A DNA stretch of 64,000 nucleotides, from assembly GCF_003610355.1 (NCBI RefSeq), contig NZ_RAPY01000002.1:849635-913634 (forward strand), in the 5' to 3' direction. Position numbers and translations under genes: made by a program. The stretch is from Sphingobacterium detergens (GTDB lineage Bacteria; Bacteroidota; Bacteroidia; Sphingobacteriales; Sphingobacteriaceae). Every line of letters starts with the position of its first letter. The stretch's first letter is position 1. This document shows, piece by piece, positions 1-9,337 of the stretch. The notes beneath the pieces are model-generated. The model had not been told where the DNA came from, ran no database searches, and worked only from the letters and a program-made list of their open reading frames with translations.

Positions 1-144
1 ATCTGGTGCAAATTCACGTTTTACGTTTTCTTGCAATTCTTTGATTTTGAAATATGTTGTGGAATCTACCTGCTGTGCATGGCCATGACTTGTGCCAATA
101 AGACTTGCACATGCTAAAATCGCGAATTTTAGTGTGTTTTTCAT
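1..144 (-). CDS. Partial exported protein, N-terminal 48 residues only
   Basis: An open frame runs from the ATG at 144 off the left edge of the window. The visible 48 residues begin with a lysine and a hydrophobic stretch (KFAILACASLIGT) ending in a likely signal peptidase site after HGHAQ, so the product is probably exported to the periplasm or outer membrane. The mature start (QVDSTTYFKIKELQENVKRE) shows no family signature I recognise. The weak box TATCTTTA about 25 bases upstream resembles a Bacteroidota -7 element. The function cannot be given from this fragment. Confidence 0.6.
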   Translation of the reverse strand, partial: MKNTLKFAILACASLIGTSHGHAQQVDSTTYFKIKELQENVKREFAPD

Positions 145-680
145 GCTGATTAGTTTGTTTCTAAAGATAGGATTAATTCACAATATAAATCAATGTTTGT
201 TGTCGATTTTTAAGTGATTTGAATATTGTATTGCTAAAAAACGAATCTTTAGGCCTAATTTTAATTAATTTGTCTATTTGCTAAAACCATTTTGTATTAT
301 TGCTTATTGATAGCGAAATCAGTTTCTTTTTTTGATGACTCTCTGTCTGAAGATAAGTCGGTGAGCGATGGAGGTGCTTTTTGGAGCCAATACGCGTACT
401 AAAAAAGAATATTGTCAAGTTTTTGGTAATTTCGGGGTCGGTTGATAATAGGGTAAAAAAAGAAGATATTCTTGTTCCCGATTTCGTTGGATTGCAAGCG
501 TAATTGTGCGGTTTTATCATGCAATTGTTACGATGATCCAATAGAAGGTAGGAGCATCTTAGAATCAATCGTTATGGATGCATTATTCTGCTCATGAGAA
601 TCAAAAAATAGTATATCCATGTTTGGACGGTAGGACGCTACTCAAATAAAATGGGGTGTTAAAAGATAAATAATTTACAT
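145..680. other. Intergenic region, no gene seen
   Basis: This stretch lies between two divergent genes and is AT-rich. The only long frame (281-568, minus strand) has no coding character and no recognisable start context. I see no convincing RNA gene or terminator. Promoters for both flanking genes must lie here, but no clean TAnnTTTG box is visible for the rightward gene. Confidence 0.5.
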
Positions 681-1709
681 ATGAGTTCTAGACGTAATTT
701 TATTAAGCAAGGTTTTATGGCTGCTACGGCTATAGGTACCTTGAGTGCATTCGATACAAAAGGGTTGACGATTGCATCTAGTGTCAAGGTGAAGAAATAT
801 CCTATCGTGATATCGACATGGGATTTTGGGATAGCGGCAAATAAAGCTGCATGGGAGATCTTGTCGAAAGGTGGAAAAGCTCTTGACGCTGTCGAGCAGG
901 GTGTACGTGTACCCGAAGCGGATTTGAAAAATATGACTGTAGGAAAAGGGGGATATCCGGATCGTGATGGACATGTGACCCTAGATGCCTGTATTATGGA
1001 TGCCGATGGTAATTGTGGCGCTGTGGCTGGTATGGAAAAAATTGGTCATCCGATCTCCGTGGCCCGTCTAGTGATGGAGAAAACACCACATGTCATGCTT
1101 GTTGGTGAAGGTGCCTTACAATTTGCATTGGAAAACGGTTTTCAAGAAGAGAATTTATTGACTCCTGAGGGAGAGAAAGCTTGGAAAGAGTGGTTAAAGG
1201 AGAAGAAATACAAGCCAGTCGTTAATATCGAGAATAAAACTTTTGCTGCAGAGCGCCTACCCGGCAATCAATACAATCACGATACCATAGGTATGTTAGC
1301 CTTGGATGCCAACGGAAATATCTCCGGAGCCTGTACGACCAGCGGAATGGCATTTAAGATGCATGGCCGGGTAGGGGATAGTCCGATTATCGGAGCTGGA
1401 CTCTATGTGGATAATGAAGTTGGAGGGGCTACTTCGACCGGTGTCGGTGAAGAAGTTATTCGAAATGTTGGTAGTTTTTTGGTGGTCGAGTTAATGCGCC
1501 AAGGATATTCACCTGAAGATGCCTGCAAGGAAGCCGTGATGCGTATCGTGAAGAAAAAGCCCGCAATTGCCAAAGAGATACAAGTTGGATTTTTGGCGAT
1601 CAATAAAAAAGGGGAGTATGGAGCTTATGCATTGCAGGAGGGATTCTCTTACGCCGTTTGTGACAGCAAACAGCAAGATCTATTGATCAAAGGAAAACAT
1701 TATTATTAG
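681..1709 (+). CDS. aspG: Glycosylasparaginase (N4-(beta-N-acetylglucosaminyl)-L-asparaginase), Tat-exported
   Basis: The 342-residue product hydrolyses the link between asparagine and N-acetylglucosamine in glycoasparagines, and belongs to the Ntn-hydrolase asparaginase-2 family. It starts with a twin-arginine signal (SSRRNFIKQ plus a hydrophobic stretch), so export to the periplasm in folded form is likely. The autoproteolysis site HDTIG is present, and Thr202 becomes the N-terminal nucleophile of the beta chain. The following block GACTTSGMAFKMHGRVGDSP is the family's substrate-binding region and closely matches my memory of the Elizabethkingia (Flavobacterium) meningosepticum enzyme. A short extra segment (about residues 186-199) precedes the cleavage site, so the alpha-chain tail is longer than in that enzyme. 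It appears to be a single-gene unit. Confidence 0.95.
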   Translation: MSSRRNFIKQGFMAATAIGTLSAFDTKGLTIASSVKVKKYPIVISTWDFGIAANKAAWEILSKGGKALDAVEQGVRVPEADLKNMTVGKGGYPDRDGHVTLDACIMDADGNCGAVAGMEKIGHPISVARLVMEKTPHVMLVGEGALQFALENGFQEENLLTPEGEKAWKEWLKEKKYKPVVNIENKTFAAERLPGNQYNHDTIGMLALDANGNISGACTTSGMAFKMHGRVGDSPIIGAGLYVDNEVGGATSTGVGEEVIRNVGSFLVVELMRQGYSPEDACKEAVMRIVKKKPAIAKEIQVGFLAINKKGEYGAYALQEGFSYAVCDSKQQDLLIKGKHYY

Positions 1710-1903
1710 TAATTAGATATGAGATTTTAGATGTGAGATTTGAGACAAAGGATCAGGGACTGGTTTAACAAGCGTTCGGATTTGATGTTCAGCCGTAAAT
1801 CTTTATTCTTTAATCCTGATCTTATGTTCCATAATCCTTACCCCTTATTCTTTAGTCTCTTTTAGAATATGGATTTAGATAGAAGTATAAATTTATTATT
1901 GAT

Positions 1904-1911
1904 TATCTTTG
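1904..1911 (+). promoter_or_regulatory. Putative -7 box (TATCTTTG) for msrA
   Basis: TATCTTTG fits the Bacteroidota sigma-A -7 consensus TAnnTTTG exactly. It lies about 100 bases before the msrA start, in the 305-base gap 1710-2014. No good -33 TTG is visible at the preferred spacing. The rest of the gap holds only AT-rich filler with short TGAGATTT-like repeats. Confidence 0.5.
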
Positions 1912-2014
1912 TATAAGCGACGTTAGCGTGAGAAAAATGAGATAACAAGTACGTCAAGGGCTTTTAAAATTAAAGTCTAAGTTCTCAATACTCATTACTA
2001 AATACAATAAAAAT

Positions 2015-2530
2015 ATGAAAGCAACATTTGGAGGTGGATGTTTTTGGTGTACGGAAGTGATTTTCCAAAACACTGAAGGAGTAACATCCGTATTGCCTGG
2101 ATATATGGGAGGTCATATAGACCATCCTACTTATGAGCAGGTCTGTACAGGTACAACAGATCACGTAGAAGTGGTGGAGTTGGAGTATGATGATGAGTTG
2201 GTTAATTATGAGGATCTGTTGAAAATTTTCTTTAAGACACATAATCCGACAACATTGAACCGTCAGGGTAATGATGTGGGGACGCAGTATCGTTCTGTGG
2301 TCTTCTATCACAATGAAGAACAGGAAATCTTAGCAAAAAACTTTATTGATGAATTGGAAAACGAGGATGTCTATGAAGATCCAATAGTAACAGCGGTTGA
2401 ACCGGCATCAACATTTTGGCTTGCTGAAAATTATCATCATAATTATTTTAATGATCACCCTGAGAACCCGTTCTGTTCGGTGGTCATTGCGCCGAAACTC
2501 CAAAAATTCCTAAAAGAATTTAAAGCCTAA
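2015..2530 (+). CDS. msrA: Peptide-methionine (S)-S-oxide reductase MsrA
   Basis: The enzyme reduces the S-epimer of methionine sulfoxide in proteins and free methionine, as part of oxidative-damage repair in the cytoplasm. The 171-residue protein opens with the catalytic GCFWCTE motif (nucleophile Cys9). It then carries the family blocks around GYMGGH, NPTTLNRQGNDVGTQYRS and the aromatic/acidic pocket residues, and has the normal length of a stand-alone MsrA. There is no fused MsrB domain and no signal peptide. A cysteine near the C terminus (NPFCSVV) may take part in recycling, which is inference. It ends just before a bidirectional terminator shared with the convergent parC. Confidence 0.96.
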   Translation: MKATFGGGCFWCTEVIFQNTEGVTSVLPGYMGGHIDHPTYEQVCTGTTDHVEVVELEYDDELVNYEDLLKIFFKTHNPTTLNRQGNDVGTQYRSVVFYHNEEQEILAKNFIDELENEDVYEDPIVTAVEPASTFWLAENYHHNYFNDHPENPFCSVVIAPKLQKFLKEFKA

Positions 2531-2656
2531 AAGCTTTATATAGGAGTTTTGTGTCAAGCATAGCGAATTGATGGTGGACTGTTTATTAGAGGGGGAGGAG
2601 GATTGAAACAAGTCCTTGGTTACCTTTGAGAACTAACAGCGATCAATAACAATATA

Positions 2657-2687
2657 AAAAGGCTCGAATATCATATTCGAGCCTTTT
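2657..2687. terminator. Bidirectional intrinsic terminator
   Basis: A 14-bp perfect stem (AAAAGGCTCGAATA and its complement) with the three-base loop TCA is flanked by A and T runs on both strands. It sits between the convergent msrA and parC genes, so it can stop transcription from both sides. Confidence 0.85.
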
Positions 2688-2718
2688 CTTTATGCGGATT
2701 ACTTATTGAAAAATGCTG

Positions 2719-5451
2719 TTAAAACATTTCCATTTGCCCTTTGTCATCAATTTGGATGTCGTCAGGATTAGTGATCTCTAATTTGATGTCATCTTCTTTT
2801 TTATCATTAGATGCATCTGTTGCTGTTTCAGCCGTTGAAGCCTCCACTTTTGTCTCATCGGATTTTGTTTCTTCATCTACAGAAGCTGCCTCCGTTTTTT
2901 TCTTTCCTTTCTCACTGAGATCCTCATCTACAGTAATTAAGGCCACAGATTTTACGGTATGGAAGGATAGACGATTACCTTGCGCCTTTATGCCTTTGAC
3001 ATCAATGATTTCAGTCAATGGTTGTTCCAGCGTTTCCTCCGTTTGAGATTTACCTTTTAGAATATCTAATTTGACTATAGGTTCAGCCGCATTACTCATT
3101 AGAACTAGTTTTGAACCGGGTTCTTCATTGATAAACGAAATGCGTTTACCAATAGGCTGGTCATCAAATTTAAAACGTTTGACGAAATAGGTCCCGCTCT
3201 TACCATCTTGATGTACTACGGTATAAACATGTTCCGGATAGAATTTCTCAATACGGATCATTTTCTCATCAAAGTGGTTGCTAAGATCGAAGTTCGATAA
3301 CTCGTAGCTACCATCAGAAAGTACAACCAATATTTTATCATCACCATCAAATTCGCCTAAATATTGGCCACGTTCATCTGCATTTAAGCGTTTCATGATA
3401 GTGTCGTACCAAATTTTTCGTCCTGCAAGTGTTGAAATACCTGAGCTTTTGAAGGCGATTTTCTTGACCGGGTATTTGGAGACAATATTTCCTTGGGATG
3501 CACGACCTTTGATGGCAATTTCAGCGAAATCCATATCGAAATTCAATTTGCGTAATTTCGTGTGCGGTTTGAGCTGTATATTGACAACTTCTGCTTCGCC
3601 GTTTGGATTAGCAGTGAAATACAGAACCTTTGATCCTTTAGATCCTTTGGATACGTCGTATTCCTTGTCACGGGTAACGCCAACAACAGAAAAACGTTTG
3701 ATATAACTTGTACCAGTTTCGCCTTCTTTATAGATGACATTGTATATGGTACGTTCGTCACCTTTTTTGAAGACCGCTACATGAATAATCCCTTTACCAA
3801 CAAATACCTTGTCTTGGATTTTGCTGACGACATATTTGCCATCTTCGCGGAAAACAATGATATCGTCTATATCCGAGCAATCGCATACGAACTCATCTTT
3901 CTTCATTCCTGAACCGATGAAACCTTCTTCACGATTGACATATAGTTTGGCGTTGGCTAATGCAACTTGTGTTGCCTCAACCTTATCAAAGATGCGTAAT
4001 TCTGTTTTGCGCTCACGATCTTTGCTATATTTTTCGCGTAGTTTTTCATACCAGGCAATGGCATATTCGGTCAACTGACGCAAATGACGTTTAACTTCTT
4101 TGATCTCATTTTCGAGCGTCTTCATCGTTTCATCTGATTTTTTTACATCGAAACGTGTAATGCTACTCATTGGTTTATCGATCAATTTCTTATAGTCCTC
4201 AGGAAGAATTTCACGATAAAACTGATCAAAGAATGGCTCAAACAAGCGATTTAAAACCTGCACGACAGTATCAAAGTCACCGGCATTTTCATAATCGGCA
4301 TGTTTGTACATCCCTTCTTGGATGAATATCTTTAATAAACTATTGAAGAAGATTTTTTCCTGAAGATCATTTAAACGAATCTCCAGTTCCCGCTTCAATA
4401 GGTTTTTTGTGTTTTTTGTGTTTTCAATCAAGATGTCATTGACACTCATAAAATGAGGTTTCTCATCCTTGATGACACAGGTGTTTGGAGAGATAGAAAC
4501 CTCACAAGCTGTGAATGCGTATAGTGCATCGATCGTAACATCAGGAGATATTCCCGGTGCTAAATGCACGATGATTTCAACATTTCCAGCCGTGTTATCT
4601 TCGATTTTCTTGATTTTGATTTTACCTTTTTCATTCGCCGTGACAACACTTTCGATAAGTCCGCCAGTGGTGGTGCCAAAAGGAATCTCGGTGATTGCTA
4701 AAGTCTTTTTATCCCGCTCCTCGATTTTAGCACGCACACGGATCTTTCCGCCACGTTGACCTTCGTTGTAGTTAGACACATCGGCCATACCACCTGTGGG
4801 AAAATCGGGAAGAATATTCGGGCGTTCGCCGTTCAGTACCTGAATTGAGCCATCAATGAGTTCAATAAAGTTGTGCGGCATAATCTTCGTTGCTAAACCT
4901 ACAGCAATACCTTCTGCTCCCTGCGCCAGAAGCAAAGGGAATTTAACAGGTAAAGTGACTGGCTCACGGTTACGTCCATCGTAGCTCTGTTGCCATTCCG
5001 TCGTTTCGGGATTGAAGACAACTTCATTTGCAAATTTAGAAAGTCGTCCCTCAATATAACGTGGTGCCGCCGCCGAATCGCCAGTAATAGGGAAACCCCA
5101 GTTACCTTGACAGTCAATCAATAGATCTTTTTGTCCCAGTTGTACCATGGCATCTCCAATGGAAGCATCTCCATGCGGGTGATACTTCATGGTATTACCA
5201 ATAACATTGGCGGCCTTATTATATCGTCCGTCATCCATTTCCTTTAGGGAATGGAGAATACGGCGTTGTACGGGTTTCAAGCCGTCATTTATATGGGGTA
5301 CAGCTCTATCCAAGATAACATAGGACGCATAATCCAAAAACCAGTTCTCGTACAGTCCAGATAAAGGTATTGTCTGACTTCCGCCCTCTGTTTTTCCTGA
5401 TCCTAATTCTTCTTGGTTATCTTCCGTTGGGAAGTTTGTTTCGTCACTCAT
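2719..5451 (-). CDS. parC: DNA topoisomerase IV subunit A (ParC/GyrA family)
   Basis: This is the DNA-breaking subunit of a type IIA topoisomerase, which decatenates daughter chromosomes together with ParE. The 910-residue protein has the breakage-reunion domain at about residues 30-490, with catalytic Tyr132 in AAPRYIEGRL and the quinolone-pocket helix HPHGDASIGDAMVQ. A beta-pinwheel C-terminal region (about 530-830) follows. The tail from about 850 is rich in Glu, Asp, Lys and Thr and ends in GQMEMF. The pattern fits the Bacteroidota ParC-type protein better than GyrA, because the strict GyrA-box is not evident. No parE lies beside it. Position 96, where quinolone-sensitive enzymes often have Ser, is Ala. 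Its promoter must lie in the 143-base gap before the start. Confidence 0.9.
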   Translation of the reverse strand: MSDETNFPTEDNQEELGSGKTEGGSQTIPLSGLYENWFLDYASYVILDRAVPHINDGLKPVQRRILHSLKEMDDGRYNKAANVIGNTMKYHPHGDASIGDAMVQLGQKDLLIDCQGNWGFPITGDSAAAPRYIEGRLSKFANEVVFNPETTEWQQSYDGRNREPVTLPVKFPLLLAQGAEGIAVGLATKIMPHNFIELIDGSIQVLNGERPNILPDFPTGGMADVSNYNEGQRGGKIRVRAKIEERDKKTLAITEIPFGTTTGGLIESVVTANEKGKIKIKKIEDNTAGNVEIIVHLAPGISPDVTIDALYAFTACEVSISPNTCVIKDEKPHFMSVNDILIENTKNTKNLLKRELEIRLNDLQEKIFFNSLLKIFIQEGMYKHADYENAGDFDTVVQVLNRLFEPFFDQFYREILPEDYKKLIDKPMSSITRFDVKKSDETMKTLENEIKEVKRHLRQLTEYAIAWYEKLREKYSKDRERKTELRIFDKVEATQVALANAKLYVNREEGFIGSGMKKDEFVCDCSDIDDIIVFREDGKYVVSKIQDKVFVGKGIIHVAVFKKGDERTIYNVIYKEGETGTSYIKRFSVVGVTRDKEYDVSKGSKGSKVLYFTANPNGEAEVVNIQLKPHTKLRKLNFDMDFAEIAIKGRASQGNIVSKYPVKKIAFKSSGISTLAGRKIWYDTIMKRLNADERGQYLGEFDGDDKILVVLSDGSYELSNFDLSNHFDEKMIRIEKFYPEHVYTVVHQDGKSGTYFVKRFKFDDQPIGKRISFINEEPGSKLVLMSNAAEPIVKLDILKGKSQTEETLEQPLTEIIDVKGIKAQGNRLSFHTVKSVALITVDEDLSEKGKKKTEAASVDEETKSDETKVEASTAETATDASNDKKEDDIKLEITNPDDIQIDDKGQMEMF

Positions 5452-5594
5452 TTACTCAGCAATAGATTAAATTGTACAATACAGAAATGTTCAAAATTTT
5501 ATTTTATTCGAACGTGTAAAAATACAAAACCATTTTGTTTTATCCCAGTGAAACTATGAAAAGTTAAAAAAATTAGTTTTTAAAGCTAACATAA

Positions 5595-6143
5595 TTAGTT
5601 TGATTTAGCATCTTCGGCCAGATCATACCAAAAACAACGAATATCCCAACGGTCGAAATGAAACTCTTCGGTAACCTGAAAACCCACTTTTTCTAATACA
5701 TGTCTTGATCCTTCGTTTTCGGTATGGGTGATGGCATGGAGCTCGAAATGAGTCAGATGCTCACGGTAATACTGCATGCAGGCTAATGCCGCTTCAGTAG
5801 CATATCCTTTGCCCCAGGATTCCATCCTGAAACGATAGCCGAGGTCCAGGAATCCGATACGTCCATTTTCCAATTCATCAATATATTTAAATCCCGTCCA
5901 GCCGATCCATTGATTGCTTGATTTTTCAATGACTCCTAGTCGGCCAATACCATATTTTTCATATTGTTGCTGAATGAGAGCGATCGCTTTTTCCATATCT
6001 TCGATGGATTGAACAGGCTCTTTATTGAGAAAGGTATGTACCTCAGGCTGTGAATCCATAGCAAAAAAATAGTCCTTATCGTCCATGCTTATCGGACGGA
6101 TGATTAACCGTTCGGTTTCTAATGTGGGTAGGTATTTTTCCAT
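5595..6143 (-). CDS. GNAT acetyltransferase, RimJ/RimL type
   Basis: The 182-residue protein is a GCN5-related N-acetyltransferase of the group that acetylates ribosomal-protein N termini or small molecules using acetyl-CoA. The N terminus LETERLIIRPISMDD is the typical RimJ-like start. The acetyl-CoA pyrophosphate loop is seen as ESWGKGYATEA, and the C-terminal block HTENEGSRHVLEKVGF is the usual final strand and helix. The substrate cannot be told. It follows the ABC transporter ATPase gene on the same strand with a 27-base gap, so it may be the last gene of that operon. Confidence 0.85.
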   Translation of the reverse strand: MEKYLPTLETERLIIRPISMDDKDYFFAMDSQPEVHTFLNKEPVQSIEDMEKAIALIQQQYEKYGIGRLGVIEKSSNQWIGWTGFKYIDELENGRIGFLDLGYRFRMESWGKGYATEAALACMQYYREHLTHFELHAITHTENEGSRHVLEKVGFQVTEEFHFDRWDIRCFWYDLAEDAKSN

Positions 6144-6170
6144 CTTATTTGTTTTGAGTTTTACAGGGCT

Positions 6171-6848
6171 TCAAAGCCAGAGTTTATCGATATCTTTTTT
6201 TAATATTTTTTCCTTCATTTCTTCTTCAAAATCACCAAACTGTTCTTTTTTGACAGATTTGCTAATCCGGCCTTCTTCAAGGACCAAGATCTCATCACAG
6301 GTATCCTTTAATGTCGAAAATATATGCGATGAGATCAAGATGGTTTTGTTCATGGCTTTTAGGCGTAGTATAATTTCGGTTAGGATAATACTGCTTTGTA
6401 GATCTATTCCGTTAAAAGGTTCATCCAGAATGTAGAAACTGTTGTCCTGAAGCAGGGTTGCTGTCAGCGCCAGTTTCTTTTTCATTCCTGTAGAATAGGA
6501 ACTTGCATACTCTTTTAATGGTAGCTCGAAGATATTTCTTTCATCGATGTTTTTAATGCTTTTCCCACGGGCATCAGTAAGGAGATAGATATACTCTTCA
6601 CCTGTCAGTTTTGACAAGAAATACGGATCTGATGTCAGATAACCCAGATGGTTCTTAAGTGGCTGTAGGTTCGCACTGATTTTTCCTGATGCTGTTTCCA
6701 AACCTGCTATACAACGAAATAAGGTTGTTTTTCCAGCACCGTTTTCGCCTACGATACCGTAGACTTTTCCGTCCTCAAAAGTAAAGGTGACCTCGTGCAA
6801 GACCTGATGCTGACCAAAGGATTTACTGATATGAATAAGCTCGATCAT
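6171..6848 (-). CDS. ABC transporter ATP-binding protein
   Basis: This cytoplasmic ATPase subunit of a two-gene ABC exporter has 225 residues from the ATG at 6848. A longer frame is open upstream but would overlap the permease gene. Walker A (GENGAGKT), a short signature region around the YSTGMKKKLAL block and Walker B (FYILDEPFNGID) are all visible, followed by the H-loop SSH. The start overlaps the stop of the upstream permease as ATGA, which implies translational coupling and a shared complex. The weakly hydrophobic partner and the short ATPase resemble drug or bacitracin-type exporters, but the substrate is unknown. Confidence 0.9.
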   Translation of the reverse strand: MIELIHISKSFGQHQVLHEVTFTFEDGKVYGIVGENGAGKTTLFRCIAGLETASGKISANLQPLKNHLGYLTSDPYFLSKLTGEEYIYLLTDARGKSIKNIDERNIFELPLKEYASSYSTGMKKKLALTATLLQDNSFYILDEPFNGIDLQSSIILTEIILRLKAMNKTILISSHIFSTLKDTCDEILVLEEGRISKSVKKEQFGDFEEEMKEKILKKDIDKLWL

Positions 6849-7759
6849 AAATAGTTTTTTAGATTTTTGAGGGCTTTCAAGTAATAGAAAGGTAATAGTG
6901 CCAATATCAGTGGATAGAAGCTGAAACATAATGCCAGTGCAAAGCCCTCGGGGAAATTGATCTCTCGCGGATAAGCGACATACTTTAAGGTAATAGCAAA
7001 AGGAAGGAGAAAGAAAATACCACCCAAAACAATTAAAGCATTAAACCATTCGGATGAAAAAACAACGGCATATATCAGTAGAAGTGGAAAAACAAATAAA
7101 AGGCATTGCAGTATTCCACGTCTAAATTTACCCAGGAGGAATCTGGTCGGTGTTTCTCTACTGTTCCAAAGATAAAATACGGGTTCTGGTAGCTGATAAT
7201 AGAACATGGAGGTTAGTGCTATACTAACTACGCAAAATAGAACGAGGTTGGGGTTGGTCACATAGAAACCAATTGCTGCTAGCATATACAAAACGAGAAT
7301 CAGCAGGTAGCTCCTTCGGAACCCGATAATAAATTCAAATGGTTTCTTTGCAAATGGAGTTGGGAGGGATTTACCAAAAGTTTTAAAGACCAAAAAAGCA
7401 AATATAACAGCTAAGGCAATTAGCGCGACGCCATATAACCATAGCCCTCGAAATATAAAAATAGCAAGCGTTGGTAAAATGACGATACTATTTTCCAGTA
7501 GTCTGATCGTGTAAAAATCCTTTTTACTAAAGGTGTTTTTTAGAAAATCGTTCCTGTTTTTTTCGGTCAGGAGAAAGAGTAATTGGAAGTTGCTAAGCAG
7601 TAGGGCATAGCTCCCAAAAACAGGATACTGTAGCAGCAGGTAATAGGCCAGATAACAGGCTCCCAGTAACAAAAGTGGCGCAACCATTATCGGAAGACCA
7701 GTCGCCTTAAAATGGCGTGTCAACAATTTATATTGAAGCTTTAAATAGCTGTTTATCAT
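6845..7759 (-). CDS. ABC transporter permease, multi-pass membrane protein
   Basis: The 304-residue protein is strongly hydrophobic, with about seven or eight predicted membrane segments (for example around residues 25-60, 90-125, 150-185, 215-250 and 270-295). It is basic at both ends. Its stop codon overlaps the start of the following ABC ATPase gene (ATGA), so the two are very likely co-translated and form one exporter. The sequence shows no conserved motif that would give a substrate. Confidence 0.8.
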   Translation of the reverse strand: MINSYLKLQYKLLTRHFKATGLPIMVAPLLLLGACYLAYYLLLQYPVFGSYALLLSNFQLLFLLTEKNRNDFLKNTFSKKDFYTIRLLENSIVILPTLAIFIFRGLWLYGVALIALAVIFAFLVFKTFGKSLPTPFAKKPFEFIIGFRRSYLLILVLYMLAAIGFYVTNPNLVLFCVVSIALTSMFYYQLPEPVFYLWNSRETPTRFLLGKFRRGILQCLLFVFPLLLIYAVVFSSEWFNALIVLGGIFFLLPFAITLKYVAYPREINFPEGFALALCFSFYPLILALLPFYYLKALKNLKNYL

Positions 7760-7910
7760 GTGCTATCTTTTTATAAATAGTCATACAAGCGATGCTGGTG
7801 TCGGCTAATTGTACTAGCTATAGATCTGATGATTCTTATTTGTGCTACTCATTGTAAAATTTTTCTCGATTTATAAAAATCAAACTCATATCCTTAATCT
7901 TATATCAAAA

Positions 7911-9095
7911 CTAAGATTTTCTTTGCCAATTTAGCATATAGAGTAAAGCGACCACGAGTACGACGGCATTTGCATACATAATTTGCGGAATGCGGAGAAT
8001 GATATCGGCATAATATAATCCAGCGAGGAGCGCTCCAAGGCCAATTCCCGCTTCGAGTGAAATATACATGGTTGCGACCGCTTTACCGCGATGTTCAGGG
8101 ATACTTAGATCAATAGTCCAGGCGTTAACTGCGGGAGATAATATACCGGTGCCAATACCATAGATGCTCGCTCCAATCATCATACCGATAAAGCTATCCC
8201 CAAAACCAATCACCACCAAAGCAATGGCAATAATCACGATGCCTGTAATAATAACTTTTGGCCTTCCATAACGATCAGAAACCTTTCCCGAAACAAAACG
8301 TATCATGACGGATGCGATCGTAAATGCCAGGAAAAAAAGACCTTTATTTTTAAGTCCTAGGTGTTCACTCCAATCTGGTATAAGGGTCAGGATTACACCG
8401 TATGCCGTATAGGATAGAAATGTAACTATTCCAGCAGGAAGTGCACGCCATTCAATGATATCCTTTCGGTCTATTTTTAGCATGGAAAGGTTGAATTTCT
8501 CTTTTTTGACAAGGGTTTCCTTCATATTGATGACGATGAGGATTGATAATAAAGCCATGAAGGAAGAGGAGTAGAACATGACATTAATCCCAAAAGCGTC
8601 AAAAATAGCGCTTCCTATTGCCGGACCTACTGCAGTGCCGACACTGAAAGCAAGCCCATGCATTCCCAAGGCTTCGCCCCATCTTTTTTGGGGAACAAGA
8701 TCCGCAACATAAGCTGAGGTGGAGGTCGGCTTAAAACCGGTAGAGAAACCGTGGATCAACCGCAGAAACAGAAAGCCCGCGACGGAAGTTAAGATCGGAT
8801 AAAGAAAACCACAGATAAAACAGACGATGGATCCGATGGCCATGACGGGGACACGGCCCCAGCGATCGGTCAGCTTACCGCTGAAAGGTCTCGAAATTCC
8901 GGCAGTCAATGTAAATAATGCGATGATCAGCCCCTTGTATTCAGCCCCACCCAAACTACTCAGGTAATTAGGGAGCTCCGGAATAATCATATTGAAACTC
9001 GAGGAGAATAGGAGTGAGCTCAGGCAGAGTAAAATAAATTGAAGCGTATAGATGGATTTCTGTTCAGATGGCATTTTAAAACAATTGTCGTGCAT
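7911..9095 (-). CDS. MFS transporter, drug-efflux-like
   Basis: This 394-residue major facilitator superfamily protein has about twelve membrane helices. The loop between helices 2 and 3 carries the MFS motif GKLTDRWGRVPVM, and a second copy appears as GKVSDRYGRPKVI after helix 8, as expected from the internal duplication. The helix-5 region GPAIGSAIFDAFG resembles motif C of the 12- and 14-helix drug antiporters, which suggests proton-coupled export of small molecules. ATG 9095 gives seven extra residues before MPSEQKS; ATG 9074 is an equally good start. It stands alone, with 151 bases to the ABC permease gene upstream of it in the window. Confidence 0.88.
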   Translation of the reverse strand: MHDNCFKMPSEQKSIYTLQFILLCLSSLLFSSSFNMIIPELPNYLSSLGGAEYKGLIIALFTLTAGISRPFSGKLTDRWGRVPVMAIGSIVCFICGFLYPILTSVAGFLFLRLIHGFSTGFKPTSTSAYVADLVPQKRWGEALGMHGLAFSVGTAVGPAIGSAIFDAFGINVMFYSSSFMALLSILIVINMKETLVKKEKFNLSMLKIDRKDIIEWRALPAGIVTFLSYTAYGVILTLIPDWSEHLGLKNKGLFFLAFTIASVMIRFVSGKVSDRYGRPKVIITGIVIIAIALVVIGFGDSFIGMMIGASIYGIGTGILSPAVNAWTIDLSIPEHRGKAVATMYISLEAGIGLGALLAGLYYADIILRIPQIMYANAVVLVVALLYMLNWQRKS

Positions 9096-9266
9096 GAATA
9101 TTTCTTCAAGTATGCGATACCGTGGAAGATACCTGTACTTTTTGAAGAGTAGGTCAAATGTACAGCTTTTGAAACGATTAAACTTTTTCTTTTGTTCGAA
9201 ATTTTTAAAATCCTTTCAATGGTAATATAAAAATAATCATCCGGAAATCCGCTTGACACAAATTTG

Positions 9267-9274
9267 TATATTTG
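9267..9274 (+). promoter_or_regulatory. Putative -7 box (TATATTTG) for the VOC gene
   Basis: TATATTTG matches the Bacteroidota consensus TAnnTTTG. Transcription would begin near 9281. That makes the upstream in-frame TTG at 9272 impossible as a start and supports the ATG at 9338. Confidence 0.6.
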
Positions 9275-9337
9275 ATCTTTGCCGCCGATAAAAAACTCTT
9301 TTATTGGCTGAACATTAAAAAACCTCCAATTGGTCGT

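Noticed and set aside
281..568. 95-codon frame on the minus strand
   Set aside because: It has no protein-like composition, no start context and no similarity that I recognise.
6849..6929. 27-codon extension of the ABC ATPase
   Set aside because: It lies wholly within the permease gene, while the ATGA overlap gives a good coupled start.
9272..9337. TTG-started N-terminal extension of the VOC protein
   Set aside because: It would begin inside the -7 promoter box; the ATG at 9338 is preferred.
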